This document shows, one piece after another, positions 45,095 to 56,745 of a stretch of DNA of 64,000 bases. The stretch's first letter is position 1. Each line of letters opens with the position of its first letter. The stretch lies in the NCBI GenBank assembly GCA_033085395.1, contig JANQBS010000107.1:59838-123837 (forward strand). The letters run 5' to 3'. The DNA is from Xanthoparmelia taractica (taxonomy: Eukaryota > Ascomycota > Lecanoromycetes > Lecanorales > Parmeliaceae). The position numbers and the translations under genes are program-made. The notes beneath the pieces are model-generated. The model saw nothing but the letters and a program-made list of their open reading frames with translations. It did not search any database and was not told the origin of the DNA.

Positions 45095-46389
45095 GGTTGG
45101 AGATTGGCTGGAAAGGTGTGGGAATGGGCATATGGGGTGATTGTGGGTGGATGGGTGTGAGGATGAACGAAGGAGAAGTGAGTGTTCAACACCACAATAC
45201 CATCGGAACACACCGTTCAAGAACCATCAGATCAACTCTTTGACGCGCGCGCTTAGAATCTTTGCTTCGGAAGTGAAGCTGTTGGGGGTTGTGTTGTTGT
45301 TTACCTTCGCCAGCCTCCCATCCTTTTTCCGGTTCCGGGCCTCAGTTACTCGAAGGCATAGGAAGACTGTTTGAAAACTGGCATCTTGGTTCAGTCGCAC
45401 CCTTTACGCCGCTGCGACTGTGAGAAGCGTATTTCTTCCCTTGGTAATCTCTCTAAATTTTCCCAGCAATCTCGGTTCTATTTCGAGTCTCCATTTGTTG
45501 AATCATTGTTTCTTTAGTGAACAACAGACCTGCTAGCGTAAGAGTCTCGCCCCACGTTTCTTATTCAATTCCACTTTCAAGGTGATAAGGACAACACCCT
45601 GTCTTGTCTTTCACTCAGGCTCCAAGTAGGGCATCTCTGGCGTAACCCACAACTCTCTGTTTAGCTGGCTTCAGCTTACCTCAAGAAGTATTTAGCTCAG
45701 TTCCGATGATCTCAGTCTCACCTTCAAGCAAAAGAGGGACGATCGCTGAATAACCATTACATGCTGCTGTTTGGTGGGGTATCATCGTACACCTTTTTGC
45801 TGTTGATATCTGTTCTGATCAGAATATGCTATTCTATGGTTGTGACTACCCCGTGCGCTACTGCATATAACTGGACGGGTGCCTCCTTCGTGATCAAGGA
45901 GATCTGGATGGGCTTAGAGGTAAGGAACAAGCTGACAATGCTCTCATGCTTACCTATAGCCGCCATGTGAAGGGTTATTTGTGGTAAAACTTACTTCGGG
46001 CCTGGAAAGTAGTGAGAAGTCGGGTAGTTAAGGAGGTTGGGTAACAATACCAATCATTGATTCATTCATAGAGTCGCGGTTTCGTGAGCTAGTACAAACC
46101 GAATTTGTGACAACTGTGGATTTGGTAGAGCTGTGTGCTGACGTTGTATCAATATACGTATATGTACGACAAAATAAAAACTTGGGGACACAAGGTAAAA
46201 ATTAAACATAGTTTACCAGATTGTGCGTTCAGATGGTGAACTCGCTAGATAGGGGACTTCCAAGCTTCCTGCTGCGCTGCTTTGGTTCTGTTCCTGACAC
46301 TCCCTCCAAACCGACCACATTACCAACGCTTGGGCACAGTGCCCTCTTTCTGGATCGAGATGTGTTGCTCTTGAGCTGCAACCGGAAGG
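45095..46389. other. intergenic region, nothing recognised
   Basis: About 1.3 kb without a supported gene. Short open frames (for example 45761-45970) lack family features or splice partners. Confidence 0.55.
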
Positions 46390-49300
46390 TCAGACCCCTT
46401 CTTCAGAAACGGACGCGGAGTCGGCATCCTCCTCTGCCTCAATGCGCCTGCAGACTTCTTCGAGCCATTCTTGCAATTGCAAAAGCAAAGGACCATCAGG
46501 TTCTAATGTTCTCTCTCTTATCCTGATCACTTGCTCAAGGAGTTTTATTGCTTTTCTGTAATGGCCACTTCCCATACCGATATAAGCTTGTGCAAGCCGT
46601 TGCTGCGGTATCAAAACCCATTCATCATCGGGTGTTCTTGTTGTACCCAGTTTCTCTAAGACTTGTTGTAAGATCTCGGCCGCTTTCTCATATTCTTTAG
46701 TGTTTAAATAGGCGATTCCCAGATTGAGTTCTGATGCTACACGATCCAGATGTGCAGGAGCCAGTGTCTTCTCTCTTATCTCGACAACATGCTTCAGGAT
46801 TGTTATCGCTTCTTGAGATTGGCCGTTTTCTCCATATGCACTTCCAAGCCAGTGATATAACTTCAGAATTAGAGCACTCTCCGCCCCTTCTGTTTCCTCT
46901 CGCATCTTAACATTACGCTCCAAAAGACTTATTGCCTTTTCGTGCTGTTTGCTAACAATGTAGGCTTTTGAAAGCACTTCTTGCACGTACAGGTCATCGG
47001 AATGTTCAGTATACAGAAGCCACTCCAGTAGCTCCACCGCTTCTTTGGGCTGTCCCTCTTGAATAAGACATTCGGCATTGAGACATTGTATGCATATGCC
47101 AGATATGCCAGTAGCAGATGTCCACGCCTTGAATGTGTCATGCATTTTAAAGAGCTGTCGAACTCTGGAAATTCCTTCCCACCTTAAGAGGAGGTAGCAG
47201 ATTTGGTAATGCGTCTGGGATATCTCTAACATTGACATGTCGGTTATGTATTCTGCAATTGGGTGATCTAGGTAAGCCCCAACGTGCGATCGAAGCTTTT
47301 CATGAAACATGTCATATTCTAATCCGCGTATTGACAAAGCAATGATAGAGCCAGCTGCTCTCCAGCTTTGCTTCCAGGTTGCGAGTTCTTGACGAATGCG
47401 AGTCCATGTGTGAACTAAGGGATGCATCGAGAACCAGAGGTCTTCACCACTCCTGCTGATTTTTATGAGTGAGTAGGATTCTAAGAGGTTCAAAGTCTCA
47501 CGCCAGGGTAGGAAGAGATTCAGAGCGGTTTCGTTCTGCTGCATCATGAACAGAGGCAGGCGAGAGGCCTGTAATTCGGAGAGTAGGTAAACCTCATCCA
47601 CCGGCCTTCCTCTGTTTATATGGTCACGGATAAAGATGGCTTCGTCCCGCGCTCTAGAAAAGATCGACTCAGGTATTTCCTGAAAGTGAAGAAACCCCAG
47701 GATTTGAAGTAAGCTGAGCGCATCGGCAGCGCTCTGGTCTTGAGACGATTGCATGTGGGTAGCAGAGATTTCAAACGTCGCGAATACACTGCCATAGGTC
47801 GATTCTTCTTGTGTCAGAGAATACTCCAAGATCCGCTTTTCCTCTGTCTTGAAGAGAATGGAATATTGTTCGAGTGAGAAATGATGATTCTTGATGAACG
47901 CTCCTGCCTGGATAATGGCGAGGGTATGGAAATCGAGAGATTGAACAACCTTTTCTGCTGCCTTTTGGTTATTCTCAAGCGATGAATCTGTAATCACAGC
48001 GGCTTTGAAGAGAAGTGACTTGGCATCTTGGAAATCCAAATGATCTAGGTCCTCACAATTGACAGTTGCATGAACGCGGCACTGCGGGTTTCGGGTTGTC
48101 AGAATAATATTGCCTCTGCTTTCGGATGGGAAATATGCAGCGTAGTTAATTTTGGGATTGTCGGCGTTGTCAATGATAAGGAGCCAAGAATGAGGCCTGT
48201 TAGCAAGCCATGTCTTCACTTGCTGAAAAGTCTCAGCGCTTACCCCACACAATTTTCCCACATCAATGAAGGCCTGCTTTGCTGTTGCTTCACTGCTAGC
48301 ATCGATCCAGAAAACGCCCCAGAAACTATTTCAGCAGCGTTAGTGTTGGAAGTCTATGCGTGTATTTCCTGTGGCGATGTCTCACTGTTGACGATGGTCA
48401 TTTGCGAACTTTAAGCACACCTCACTCTTTCCAATTCCGCCACCACCAATTATGACGAACCTCTTCTGATGCTCACTCATCTGCACTGAGTTGGACTGGG
48501 GCCCAAGGCTTCGGTCTAGCTTTTCGAGAATATCGTTGCGGCCAATGGAAAGTGAGTTGGTATTTCTCGGAACCATCCAATGCACATTGCCTGAAGTACG
48601 GTCAGTATCTGTTTGGAATAGAGTAACATGAATAGATTCATGACCTCTATGCTAGCTAAAGACTATCAGTAACCGAAGAGAGTAGACATGAAGGCAAGAT
48701 CATAAGGTACACGTTCGAAAGAAACCAGCCCTTTCTCTCCCATAATACTACGGACTCGACAACATTCCCCCCAGCTCTTTTTTAGGGTTCAAGCCCGTCA
48801 CCGAACTGCCGATGTTTTTGAAAGCAAACATATATAATCAACCCATGTCACACTACCGCTCAAACCCTCCAACAAGATGTCTGAACAAAAAGACAAGAAA
48901 TAGTCCTACACACCTGGCTCGGGCTGTCCCCCGAACGGCGGGTCGGTAGCGTTCGCAACGGAGGGAGCTATCTCCCCCAGAAGGTCTTTGGCATATGCAG
49001 CAGCCATCGCCGCGGCATAAGGCTGCCACTTCGTGTTCTTGTGGGAATCGGCATAATCACATATACCTCGTATCACTAGGCAAGGAAAGCTATCCATTAG
49101 GCCCGCAGCTTCCATTTCAAAGCATAAAACACCCTCTGTGTCCCTCCAGTAGTCTCTGGTGACGCTGTCTTTGACCACTTGGTTACCCGAGGCAATCGTC
49201 CCGTAATGGATTTGAGGGTAGCTCGATTGACGAGGAGGTCTTGGGACCCTTTTACTCTTAAGGCAGTTGGCGCAATGGGTGTCTCGACCTTCATGCCTGT

Positions 49301-49920
49301 AGCCAGCTTCAAAGAGTATGTCGTTGCCCTCCCCTGGATGACTGTATTCCGGCGCCAGAACGGAGTGCTGACGGATCATCTGATCAATGTGATTCTTGAG
49401 TGGATATTTTTCAAATCTGTGTTTCGCCTTCAGACCCATAACGGCAGTTAAAAGGGATTCGGGTGGCTTGATTAGAACTCCTGTGCGCTCTGGCCGCTGT
49501 TCACCCTCGTTGGTCCTTCCGCGATCATATTGGATTACGCCACCCGTATGGTAGGTGGGGTCACTGACAACGACATCGCCCAGACGAATGTCAGCCTTAT
49601 CACCATCATCCTTATCACCATCGGTAGAGAGCCTAGGAATTCCGCCGCCAATGCCAACAAGGAGACCAAAGCGCAACCACCGAAAGCTCCTCTTCATTTG
49701 GGCAGAAACCGACGCAGCAGGATTTGTTCCATATGTTCCACTGGGTAGAGATACAATGACCACGTTGTCTTCCGAACGTGTAGTTGTTACTGTCACCATC
49801 AACCACGTGTAGCTTATCATGATGTACTTCATCCAACATTGCCCGGGCCGCAATCAGCTCTGGCTCCACCGCACAGATCCATCCGATGGTATAGTCGCGA
49901 TGTAATCGAGAAGGTGGCAT
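46390..49920 (-). CDS. NLR-like receptor: nucleoside-phosphorylase (PNP) domain, NB-ARC, TPR repeats (one frame break)
   Basis: Exons 48914-49920, 48386-48590 and 46390-48325. Introns are 323 nt (donor GTGTGT) and 60 nt (donor GTGAGA). The N-terminal PNP_UDP_1 domain (DYTIGWICAVEPELIAARAMLD, VGIGGGIPR, FEMEAAGLMDSFPCLVIRGICDYAD) is the usual effector of this fungal NLR class. The NB-ARC follows (FVIIGGGGIGKSEVCLKF P-loop, WLLIIDNAD Walker B, then an IILTTRN segment). At least five TPR-like units end the protein. The frame breaks near 49772, inside 'ttcggaagacaacg': homologous proteins usually have a GRIGEHNVV-like stretch here, so about 8 bases seem lost. Retaining the 323-nt intron stops translation at once (GTG TAG) and would leave the PNP domain alone. 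Confidence 0.78.
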
Positions 49921-50739
49921 TTTGGACCTTAGCTCAGAGTGCTAGTTTTGTATTGGGTACGCAGACCTCTGATTCAGCACCGTGATTAGACCGAAGCTTC
50001 CAGCGAAAAAACTAGCAAGAAGACCGATATTTAGGCAATTGTAGAGCCTAACAGGCTAAGTGGCGCGATTATTGCGCTCTCTTGATGGTGGGTATTTATC
50101 GTGGACTCGGAAACAGAAATATTAGGCAGAAGCAAAACCTTGGGGTTCTCGAGGTGATCATGTGGGCTTAGTACCGTAGCTGCATAAGTCGCAATCGAGG
50201 TTAGTTCTTACATAGGGGAAGCCAATTAGTGTTTGACAGCTCACCCTGCATTGCTACCCGCGCTCACACATTGCGCGACAAGGCCGTACAAAATCCGTAG
50301 TCAGCTCCCATGTCCGTCACTGCACCCTGCAGATGATTTGCTGACTGCCATCTCAACCTCTTGATCCTTAATGTTCGTTGCATTTAGAAGCAGCTGCTTT
50401 ACAGTTGTCACGCCTTTGTGCAATGCAGCATATTATAGATGAATGGCTCTCTCATGATCGCCCATATTGGCATCAGCTCCAGGAGTAAGAGCAAGCTGGA
50501 CCTTTTCCGTTACTTTAACCTTTATTCTGCTTTTGACATGATTTTGCCTTTCGAAGATACATTGGGGCTGGAGCCAGCAAGCTGTATTTCAAAGTCTCGG
50601 GCATATGGTAGACAATGTGCCTTGACGTATATACGCTATTCGAGAGATCATTACTCGTTGCTCTTGACAATCACCGCTGCCATCAAAATCTGCGAGATTG
50701 ACTGGAAGTATCTGGCGGTATGCTACCTCCCACAGCAGG
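49921..50739. other. intergenic region, nothing recognised
   Basis: Upstream of the PNP-NB-ARC gene. No gene, repeat or RNA recognised. Confidence 0.5.
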
Positions 50740-51756
50740 TCATGAAACTGGATTATTAGAGAAGAAGACCGATAGTACAGCCGCATACGCCGCAGAAGCC
50801 ACCATCGTTTCTTCATTCGTGGCCCTTGTGAGAAGTGAAACAAGCAAAGAAAACATAATAATAAAGACGGATATGGTGACCAGATGTGCTTCAGTGGTTG
50901 ACTGATGCGAAAGAATGACCAGCGGGATCACAAGAAAAACACCCGCAATTAGTGCAATCAAAAAACGTGTAAGAATATCTGCAACGCGGCTTGTGTTCTG
51001 ATAAGATCGTTTGAGATTGGATTCCAGCTCCGTGGCCGAGAAGTAAGAGCTATGCTTTTGGTGGGCGTGTTGTCCTCGAAAGCGAACAAAGAACCAAAAA
51101 GCCCGCAAGTATTTTCGTAGAGTGCGCCGAAGAAGATCACCGGAGCGGCTTCGACCGACTGTATCAACTCGAACCAGCCGCGTTTTATACATCTCGTAGG
51201 GGTTTTGGTTGTCACTTCGAAGGCTAGCTTGCCAGCTATTGTCCGCCAAAGCAAAATTTTCCATCATCATGATCTGATTGAAGGAGGCTAATGCTTCATC
51301 TGCGATGCAATGTTGCATTAGTCTAAGTATCCCTAGTCCTTTCGATAGATGTATTTATATACCATACTCCTTAAGGAGCTGACGTAGCCTTGACACAAGC
51401 TCAGGGTTAAGGATTTCATCTGGGCTTGGTACATGCTCGTCTCGCTTGCTATGCTTCAATCCTAATCGATCTGCGCTCGTCGATGGAAGACCTAGGGCTA
51501 GTCCGGCCTGGTAGATCTTGTGGTCGATGCTGTCGATCTCTGCCTCCAAGAATCTTAGATTGAGGAGATGAGTGGTTCTGAACCTTCGGAACCCATAGAG
51601 TGTAAGAGCGTTGTCGTCAGTAGACATTTTCCACAGATTATGGAACCAAAGAACTTTCTCTGAGTTTCCATTCACTTGATTGGGACCGTTTTGCACATTC
51701 AGACTCCTGGATTTGCTGTCTGAGAGGTCTTCATGAGCAGTTTTCGCCATGATCAT
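50740..51756 (-). CDS. DUF6594 membrane protein
   Basis: Two exons, 51363-51756 and 50740-51299 (63-nt phase-1 intron, donor GTATAT), giving 317 residues. The N-terminal helical part has FRRFRTTHLLNLRFLEAEI and a heptad-like LLNLR pattern typical of this fungal family. The C-terminus has two or three hydrophobic helices (ILTRFLIALIAGVFLVIPL, HLVTISVFIIMFSLLVSLL and the AAYAAVLSVFF region). Function is unknown. Expansion of DUF6594 genes is common in filamentous ascomycetes. Confidence 0.75.
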
Positions 51757-52353
51757 TTGTGCGCGGCTATCAGGAAAAGGTTCAAGAACATAAACTCTCC
51801 TGAATCGATAGGGTCATCGTGCCTTTTGTATCAACCCACCCAACCTCGTCAGTAGCCGATGCTGCGGGGCGTGAATCACAGCCTGGGCGGAACGCCCATT
51901 TGACAGTGAGCTCATGTGCCTTGGTGCGTAGCCTTGCAGCTGCATGCACAGCCGAAGGAGCCTATCTTCCAGAAAATGTACTGGATTCAACACAAAACGT
52001 CCGCCGTCTGGTTGGTACTTGGCACGAGAGCCTTGTATAAGGTACACTTTTCGGGCCCTCATCTTTAGTAAGGCCTGGAAGTGGTCTATCCCGTATCTGA
52101 CCAGCTGTAGTGTCTGCAGAGCGAGACACCGTCCTTGAAGTCTGAGAAATTGAATCGTTGTCGCACGGTTTCTATTTCTCTTGGCGCTGACAACCGTGCT
52201 ACGTGTATCAGCCCTACCAAGTTCACGTCGCCTTTGACTGCCTGAGCTTCCCAAACATCCAGGCGCCTAAACAACCACATCAGAATACTCTATCCGGTAT
52301 TCTTGGCTCACTGGAAGCTACACAACAGCAACTGATGCTTGACGTCCTTCAGG
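51757..52353. other. upstream region of DUF6594 and PRE5 genes
   Basis: 597 bases. A 146-codon minus-strand open frame (51814-52254) is Arg/Leu-rich and has no recognised family or start context. I treat it as non-coding or undecided. Otherwise nothing recognised. Confidence 0.4.
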
Positions 52354-53296
52354 ATGTTCAGAAACAATTATGACAACGATTCGGTGACCTTGTATAGAGC
52401 TCCATCTCCTGAAGACCATGAGCTCCGACTTACCATTACTGCAGTTCGCCGCAAGGCCGCATCTTTCAAGTCGAGTATGCATCAGAAGCTGTCAAGCAAG
52501 GTTCAGTGGTGGTGGGGATCGCTAGCAAGACACATACCGTGCTCGTAGCACTAAAGGTACACCCTTCCACTTCTTGAGCTATCCCAAACGCTCTACATCA
52601 AATGGCTAACCTGCCCTGCTACTCCAGCGGAATGCAGAAGAACTCTCCTCCTACCAGAAAAAGGTTATCGGTATAGACTCCCACTTCGGCATCGCCCTAG
52701 CCGGCCTCGCATCCGACGCCCGCGTCCTCTCAAACTTCATGAAACAGCAAGCGCTCGCATCAAAAATGACCTACGGCCGTCCTATACCTCTTGAACGGAT
52801 TGTAACGCAGATTGGCGACCGCGCTCAAACATCTACACAGGTCTACGGCAAACGGCCTTATGGGGTTGGACTACTCATTGCGGGCGTGGACGAAACCGGA
52901 CCGCATCTGTTTGAGTTCCAGCCAAGTGGCATGACGCAGGAGATGGTGGCTTGTGCCATTGGCGCAAGAAGCCAAATGGCAAGGACGTATTTGGAGAGGC
53001 ATTTAGAGGAGTTTGCGGACTCGAGCAGGGATGAGCTTATCAAGCATGGACTGAGGGCGCTCAAGGAGAGCTTGAGTCAGGATAAGGAGCTGACGATTGA
53101 GAATGCCAGCGTGGGTGTTACGGGTATGGCGAGCGATGGGAAGAGGAAGACGGAAAGTTTCAAGCTATATGATGGGGCTGAGGTAGGACCATTGCTGGAC
53201 GCTGCGCTAGAGGGTACGGAGCCTGCTGCTGAGACGAGGACGGCGGAGGGTGGTGAGGGTGGAGATGCAGGGGATAGTATGGAGGTGGATACATAG
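52354..53296 (+). CDS. PRE5: 20S proteasome subunit alpha-6 (alpha type-1)
   Basis: Three exons, 52354-52391, 52445-52556 and 52628-53296 (introns of 53 and 71 nt), giving 272 residues. The alpha-subunit signature SPQGRIFQVEYASEAVKQG follows MFRNNYD at the N-terminus, which marks the alpha-6 (PSMA1) type. Core strands KTHTVLVALK, YQKKVIGIDSHFGIALAGL, and KRPYGVGLLIAGVDETG with LFEFQPSG also match. The first exon carries only 12 full codons. The tail is acidic (GGEGGDAGDSMEVDT), as in other fungal alpha-6 subunits. It forms the outer ring of the 20S core. Confidence 0.95.
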
Positions 53297-53457
53297 AGAG
53301 GACTGCTGCCGCAGGAGGCTGTAATTGTGCAAGCATGTCTCTTCAAGCTTGCTGATTCCATGCGTCTATGGGTATTCCCCTGGCGCCTCGCTATGCATGC
53401 TCGCAAGACTTCGTGATGCGTGTCAACCCCCAAATAAGCCCTGCACCTCAATCCAGT

Positions 53458-54235
53458 TCAATTCTGTGTCCAATCCAACTTGAATCTCCCCTCCGCAACC
53501 TTATATTCTTTCAGTTCCCTAACCACCTCCTCCGCATCCAGCGCCTCCACCAAAATCCCGGCATTCCCCGGCGCAATAAACCCCGCGCTCACCGCCGTCC
53601 TCACCCATTGTATCAAACCATCATAGTACCCCTCCACATTATACACCACGATCCCTTGCCCATGTATCCCCAACTGATTCCACGTAATCACCTCCATCAA
53701 CTCCTCCAACGTCCCATATCCCCCACTCAACGCAACAAACCCACTCCCCGGCCCACCCTCTATAACCTTCTTCGCCATCAACTGCTTCCGTGTATGCATA
53801 TCCGGCACGACTGTCATTCGCCCGTACACATTTTCGTCAATTGAGTAGCCGTCGTGCGCGGACGCGGTGCCAGGACGGCCTTCTTGTTCAAATTGTACGA
53901 GGGCAGTAGGTATGACGCCGGAAACGGAGTCAGGACCTGAGAGGGAGACGAGCGTGCGGGCTACTTCCCCCATGATGCCGACGGTGCCGCCGCCGTAGAC
54001 GAGGTGGACGCCGTGCTTGTGGAAGGTTTCGCCGAGGGATTTCGCGGCGGCGATATGGGCGGGAGAGGTGCCGGGGGAGGAACCGCAGCTGTTGGTGTGT
54101 TAGTATGAGCTTGAGATTGGTAAGAGAGACTCACAAGACACAAATGACGCGACCTTTGGTGGTGCTGGAGGTGGTGCTGGCTGGGGGCGAAATTCTGGAG
54201 CTCTGGAGAGTGGGGGGTGATAATTCTGAAGCCAT
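53458..54235 (-). CDS. LOG-like phosphoribohydrolase (lysine decarboxylase-like family)
   Basis: Two exons, 54135-54235 and 53458-54088 (46-nt intron, donor GTGAGT, phase 2), giving 243 residues. Family motifs: VICVFCGSSPG at the start of the fold, HLVYGGGTVGIMG, MHTRKQLM, and the GGYGTLEELMEV segment (PGGxGTxxE class) that binds the phosphate and ribose of nucleoside monophosphates. LOG enzymes release free cytokinin bases from their riboside 5'-monophosphates. Fungal members may act on other nucleotides. It is convergent with PRE5 (161 bases between stops). Confidence 0.9.
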
Positions 54236-54654
54236 TCTGACCTGGTTGGAATGTAGAGATGGGATCTCTGGAATACTGAGCTTCTTGAACGAGCGCCTGA
54301 TCTTTTATTCCAAGACAGTCGGAATGATACGATAACGAATGTCCAATTGAGGGTCTCTGATGGCTCAATTGATGGAAGACAGAGTCAACGATAAGTGAAT
54401 GGCATTTCCGGACTTCTTCGGACGTTGAGATCGCAAAACTTGGGAATGCGTGAACGACCGGGTGCTACACATGACTGCATCGCGTGTTGATGGGTGCAGG
54501 CCGAGACCGGGCCTCGGCGGATGTTGTGTCCTCGACGTATGAGCCTGTCCTCCATTTAGGCCTGAGTCCTTTCAACAGGCAACAACAGATCCCGATAGCT
54601 TTCCTTTCCCTGTTGTTCACCGTTTGAACGACAAGCCAGCATAAACCACTCAAC
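54236..54654. promoter_or_regulatory. divergent promoter region (LOG-like and CLPTM1-like genes)
   Basis: 419 bases between opposite start codons. No element could be named. Confidence 0.45.
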
Positions 54655-56745
54655 ATGCCTTCTCAGGCAGCACAGCCTGCTGATGCAGACGAGAGACAAG
54701 CCGGTCTAAGTGTGAGAATTGGTCATTGGGACTTTGCCTACCTCACTCGCCATCGATGCTGACCAAGTAACAGGGTACGATGAAATCGGCACTTCAGGGC
54801 ATAGCCATCTTCATGCTCGTACAATTTGCCATGTCCCAGTTCTTCGGAAACAAAGGTGGAAGCTCGAATACATCGGCGCCGCTCGCAGGAGCCCCTGTCC
54901 CTGCATACGACGAGAAAGCGGACGGCCCAGTAGCGACGTACAATCCCATACCTCAAATGATTGCACCTATATGGCAATTGAACAGCAGTCTGGACTTGTC
55001 GATATATGTGTCCCCGTCGGTGGCCATGCCTTCGTTGGGCTCGGTGAAAACTGAGAGCCTGGTATTGGAAGAGAAGGGATTCATGATTGGGGATTGGAAG
55101 GATAGTCGGGACATCGACACGACCATCAAGGTCCCCAAGGAGGTACAGAACAATGGCACCCTATGGGCACACTTCTATATTGCACTGCATGGGCACACAC
55201 TCGACCCAACCGATCGAGGCTACGACGTGGCCAAGGCTTACCACTTCGTCCGGCCTCTCAATCAATTCTTGCTGAAGAAGAAAATCACAAAGACGAAGAG
55301 TCTCCTTGGGACCTCGAATGAGAATGAAACCGTGGAAGAGGACATACCGAAGATGCCTGGCGTTGGTTCCTACTATCATCCCAACTTCACTATATCGTTC
55401 ATCCCGGACTCTGGCACCCAAACCTACACGACTATGCATCCAGCCGTCCGTCAATTCGTACAGCTTGAAACCACGGGAGCGCGAGATGCCTCTGGCCAGA
55501 ATGGCTGGTACTATCCCATACTCTTCGTGAATACCTTCTGGCAGCTCAGGGACCACATGACGGAGCTGAACAGCACAGTCAAGGAGCTCCCTCTCCATAT
55601 CACCTTGAACAATATGGCCAACTGGAAGTTTAGTATCTACGCCAGTATTGATGAGGGCATGAAGCAGAATCAAAGACAAGTCGCCAGCGGAGGTCCGATG
55701 CCGGCTGGCGGAGATGGTAGCGAACTTGAGATGTTCAAGCGCGTGCTTATCGATACCAATGTCTACCTGTTGGTAACCACCGGAGTAGTCAGCGTTCTTC
55801 ATATGATTTTCGAAGCCCTGGCTTTCAAGAGCGACGTCTCACATTGGCGCAATAAGAAGGACAATGTGGGCATCTCAGTCAGGACGATCCTTGCCAATGT
55901 CTTCATGCAGACTGTAATCTTTTTGTATCTCATGGACAACAGTGAAGGCACGTCTTGGATGATTCTTCTAGGACAAGGAATGGGTATCTTGCTTGAGGCA
56001 TGGAAGATTACCAAAACTGTTGATGTCCGAGTCCGCGAATCGCCGGGATCACTGTTGCCTTATAGGGTTACCTTTGAGGACAAGCACAAGCTGTCGCAAA
56101 CCGAGGAGAAGACCAAAGAGTATGATGAAATTGCTTTCCGCTATTTGTACATGGTTGCAGTACCGCTACTTGGAGCGTACGCAGTCTACAGTCTTGTTTA
56201 TGATACGCACAAGAGCTGGTACAGCTTCGTCATCACTACTCTTGTCGGCAGCGTCTACGCATATGGCTTCTTGATGATGGTCCCGAGTCTATACATCAAC
56301 TACAGACTTAAGGTACGCTCCCTCTCCCTCAAAACCACAACCGAAACCCTCCCACTCCGCACTAACCATCCTCCCCCAGAGCGTCGCCCACATGCCCGCC
56401 AGAGCCATGACCTACAAAGTCCTCAACACCTTCATCGACGACCTCTTCGCCTTCACAATCAAAATGCCCACGCTCCACCGCCTCGCCACCCTCCGCGACG
56501 ACGTCATCTTCTTCGTCTACCTGTACCAGAGCTACGCTTACCGCGTCGACACGACCCGAGTTAATGAGTTTGGTCAAGGAGGCGAGGACGAGGAGGTCGA
56601 GGAGAAGATTGCTAATAAGCCGCTCGCTGCTGCGCCGGAAGCGGATGCGGGTGTGGATGCGAAGGTCGACAAGGGTGCGGGTAAGGCTACGGGGTCGCAG
56701 ACGGAGAAGGAGAAGGAGAAGGCGGGGGCAAAGAAGAGGAGGTGA
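54655..56745 (+). CDS. CLPTM1 family transmembrane protein
   Basis: Three exons, 54655-54711, 54774-56312 and 56380-56745 (introns of 62 and 67 nt), giving 653 residues. The family (cleft lip and palate transmembrane protein 1 and its relatives) consists of ER multi-pass proteins; animal members act in receptor trafficking or lipid scrambling. Here an N-terminal hydrophobic segment (ALQGIAIFMLVQFAMSQFF) is followed by a large lumenal region (SLDLSIYVS, LWAHFYIALHG, YHFVRPLNQF). Four to six helices come next (VYLLVTTGVVSVLHMIFEAL, VAVPLLGAYAVYSLVYD and others), then the conserved AMTYKVLNTFIDDLFAFTIKMP. The tail is Lys/Glu/Ala-rich. Confidence 0.9.

Noticed and set aside
54780..55802. Long minus-strand frames over the CLPTM1 gene
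   Set aside because: They are opposite-strand shadows of a well-supported coding exon and lack any family feature.
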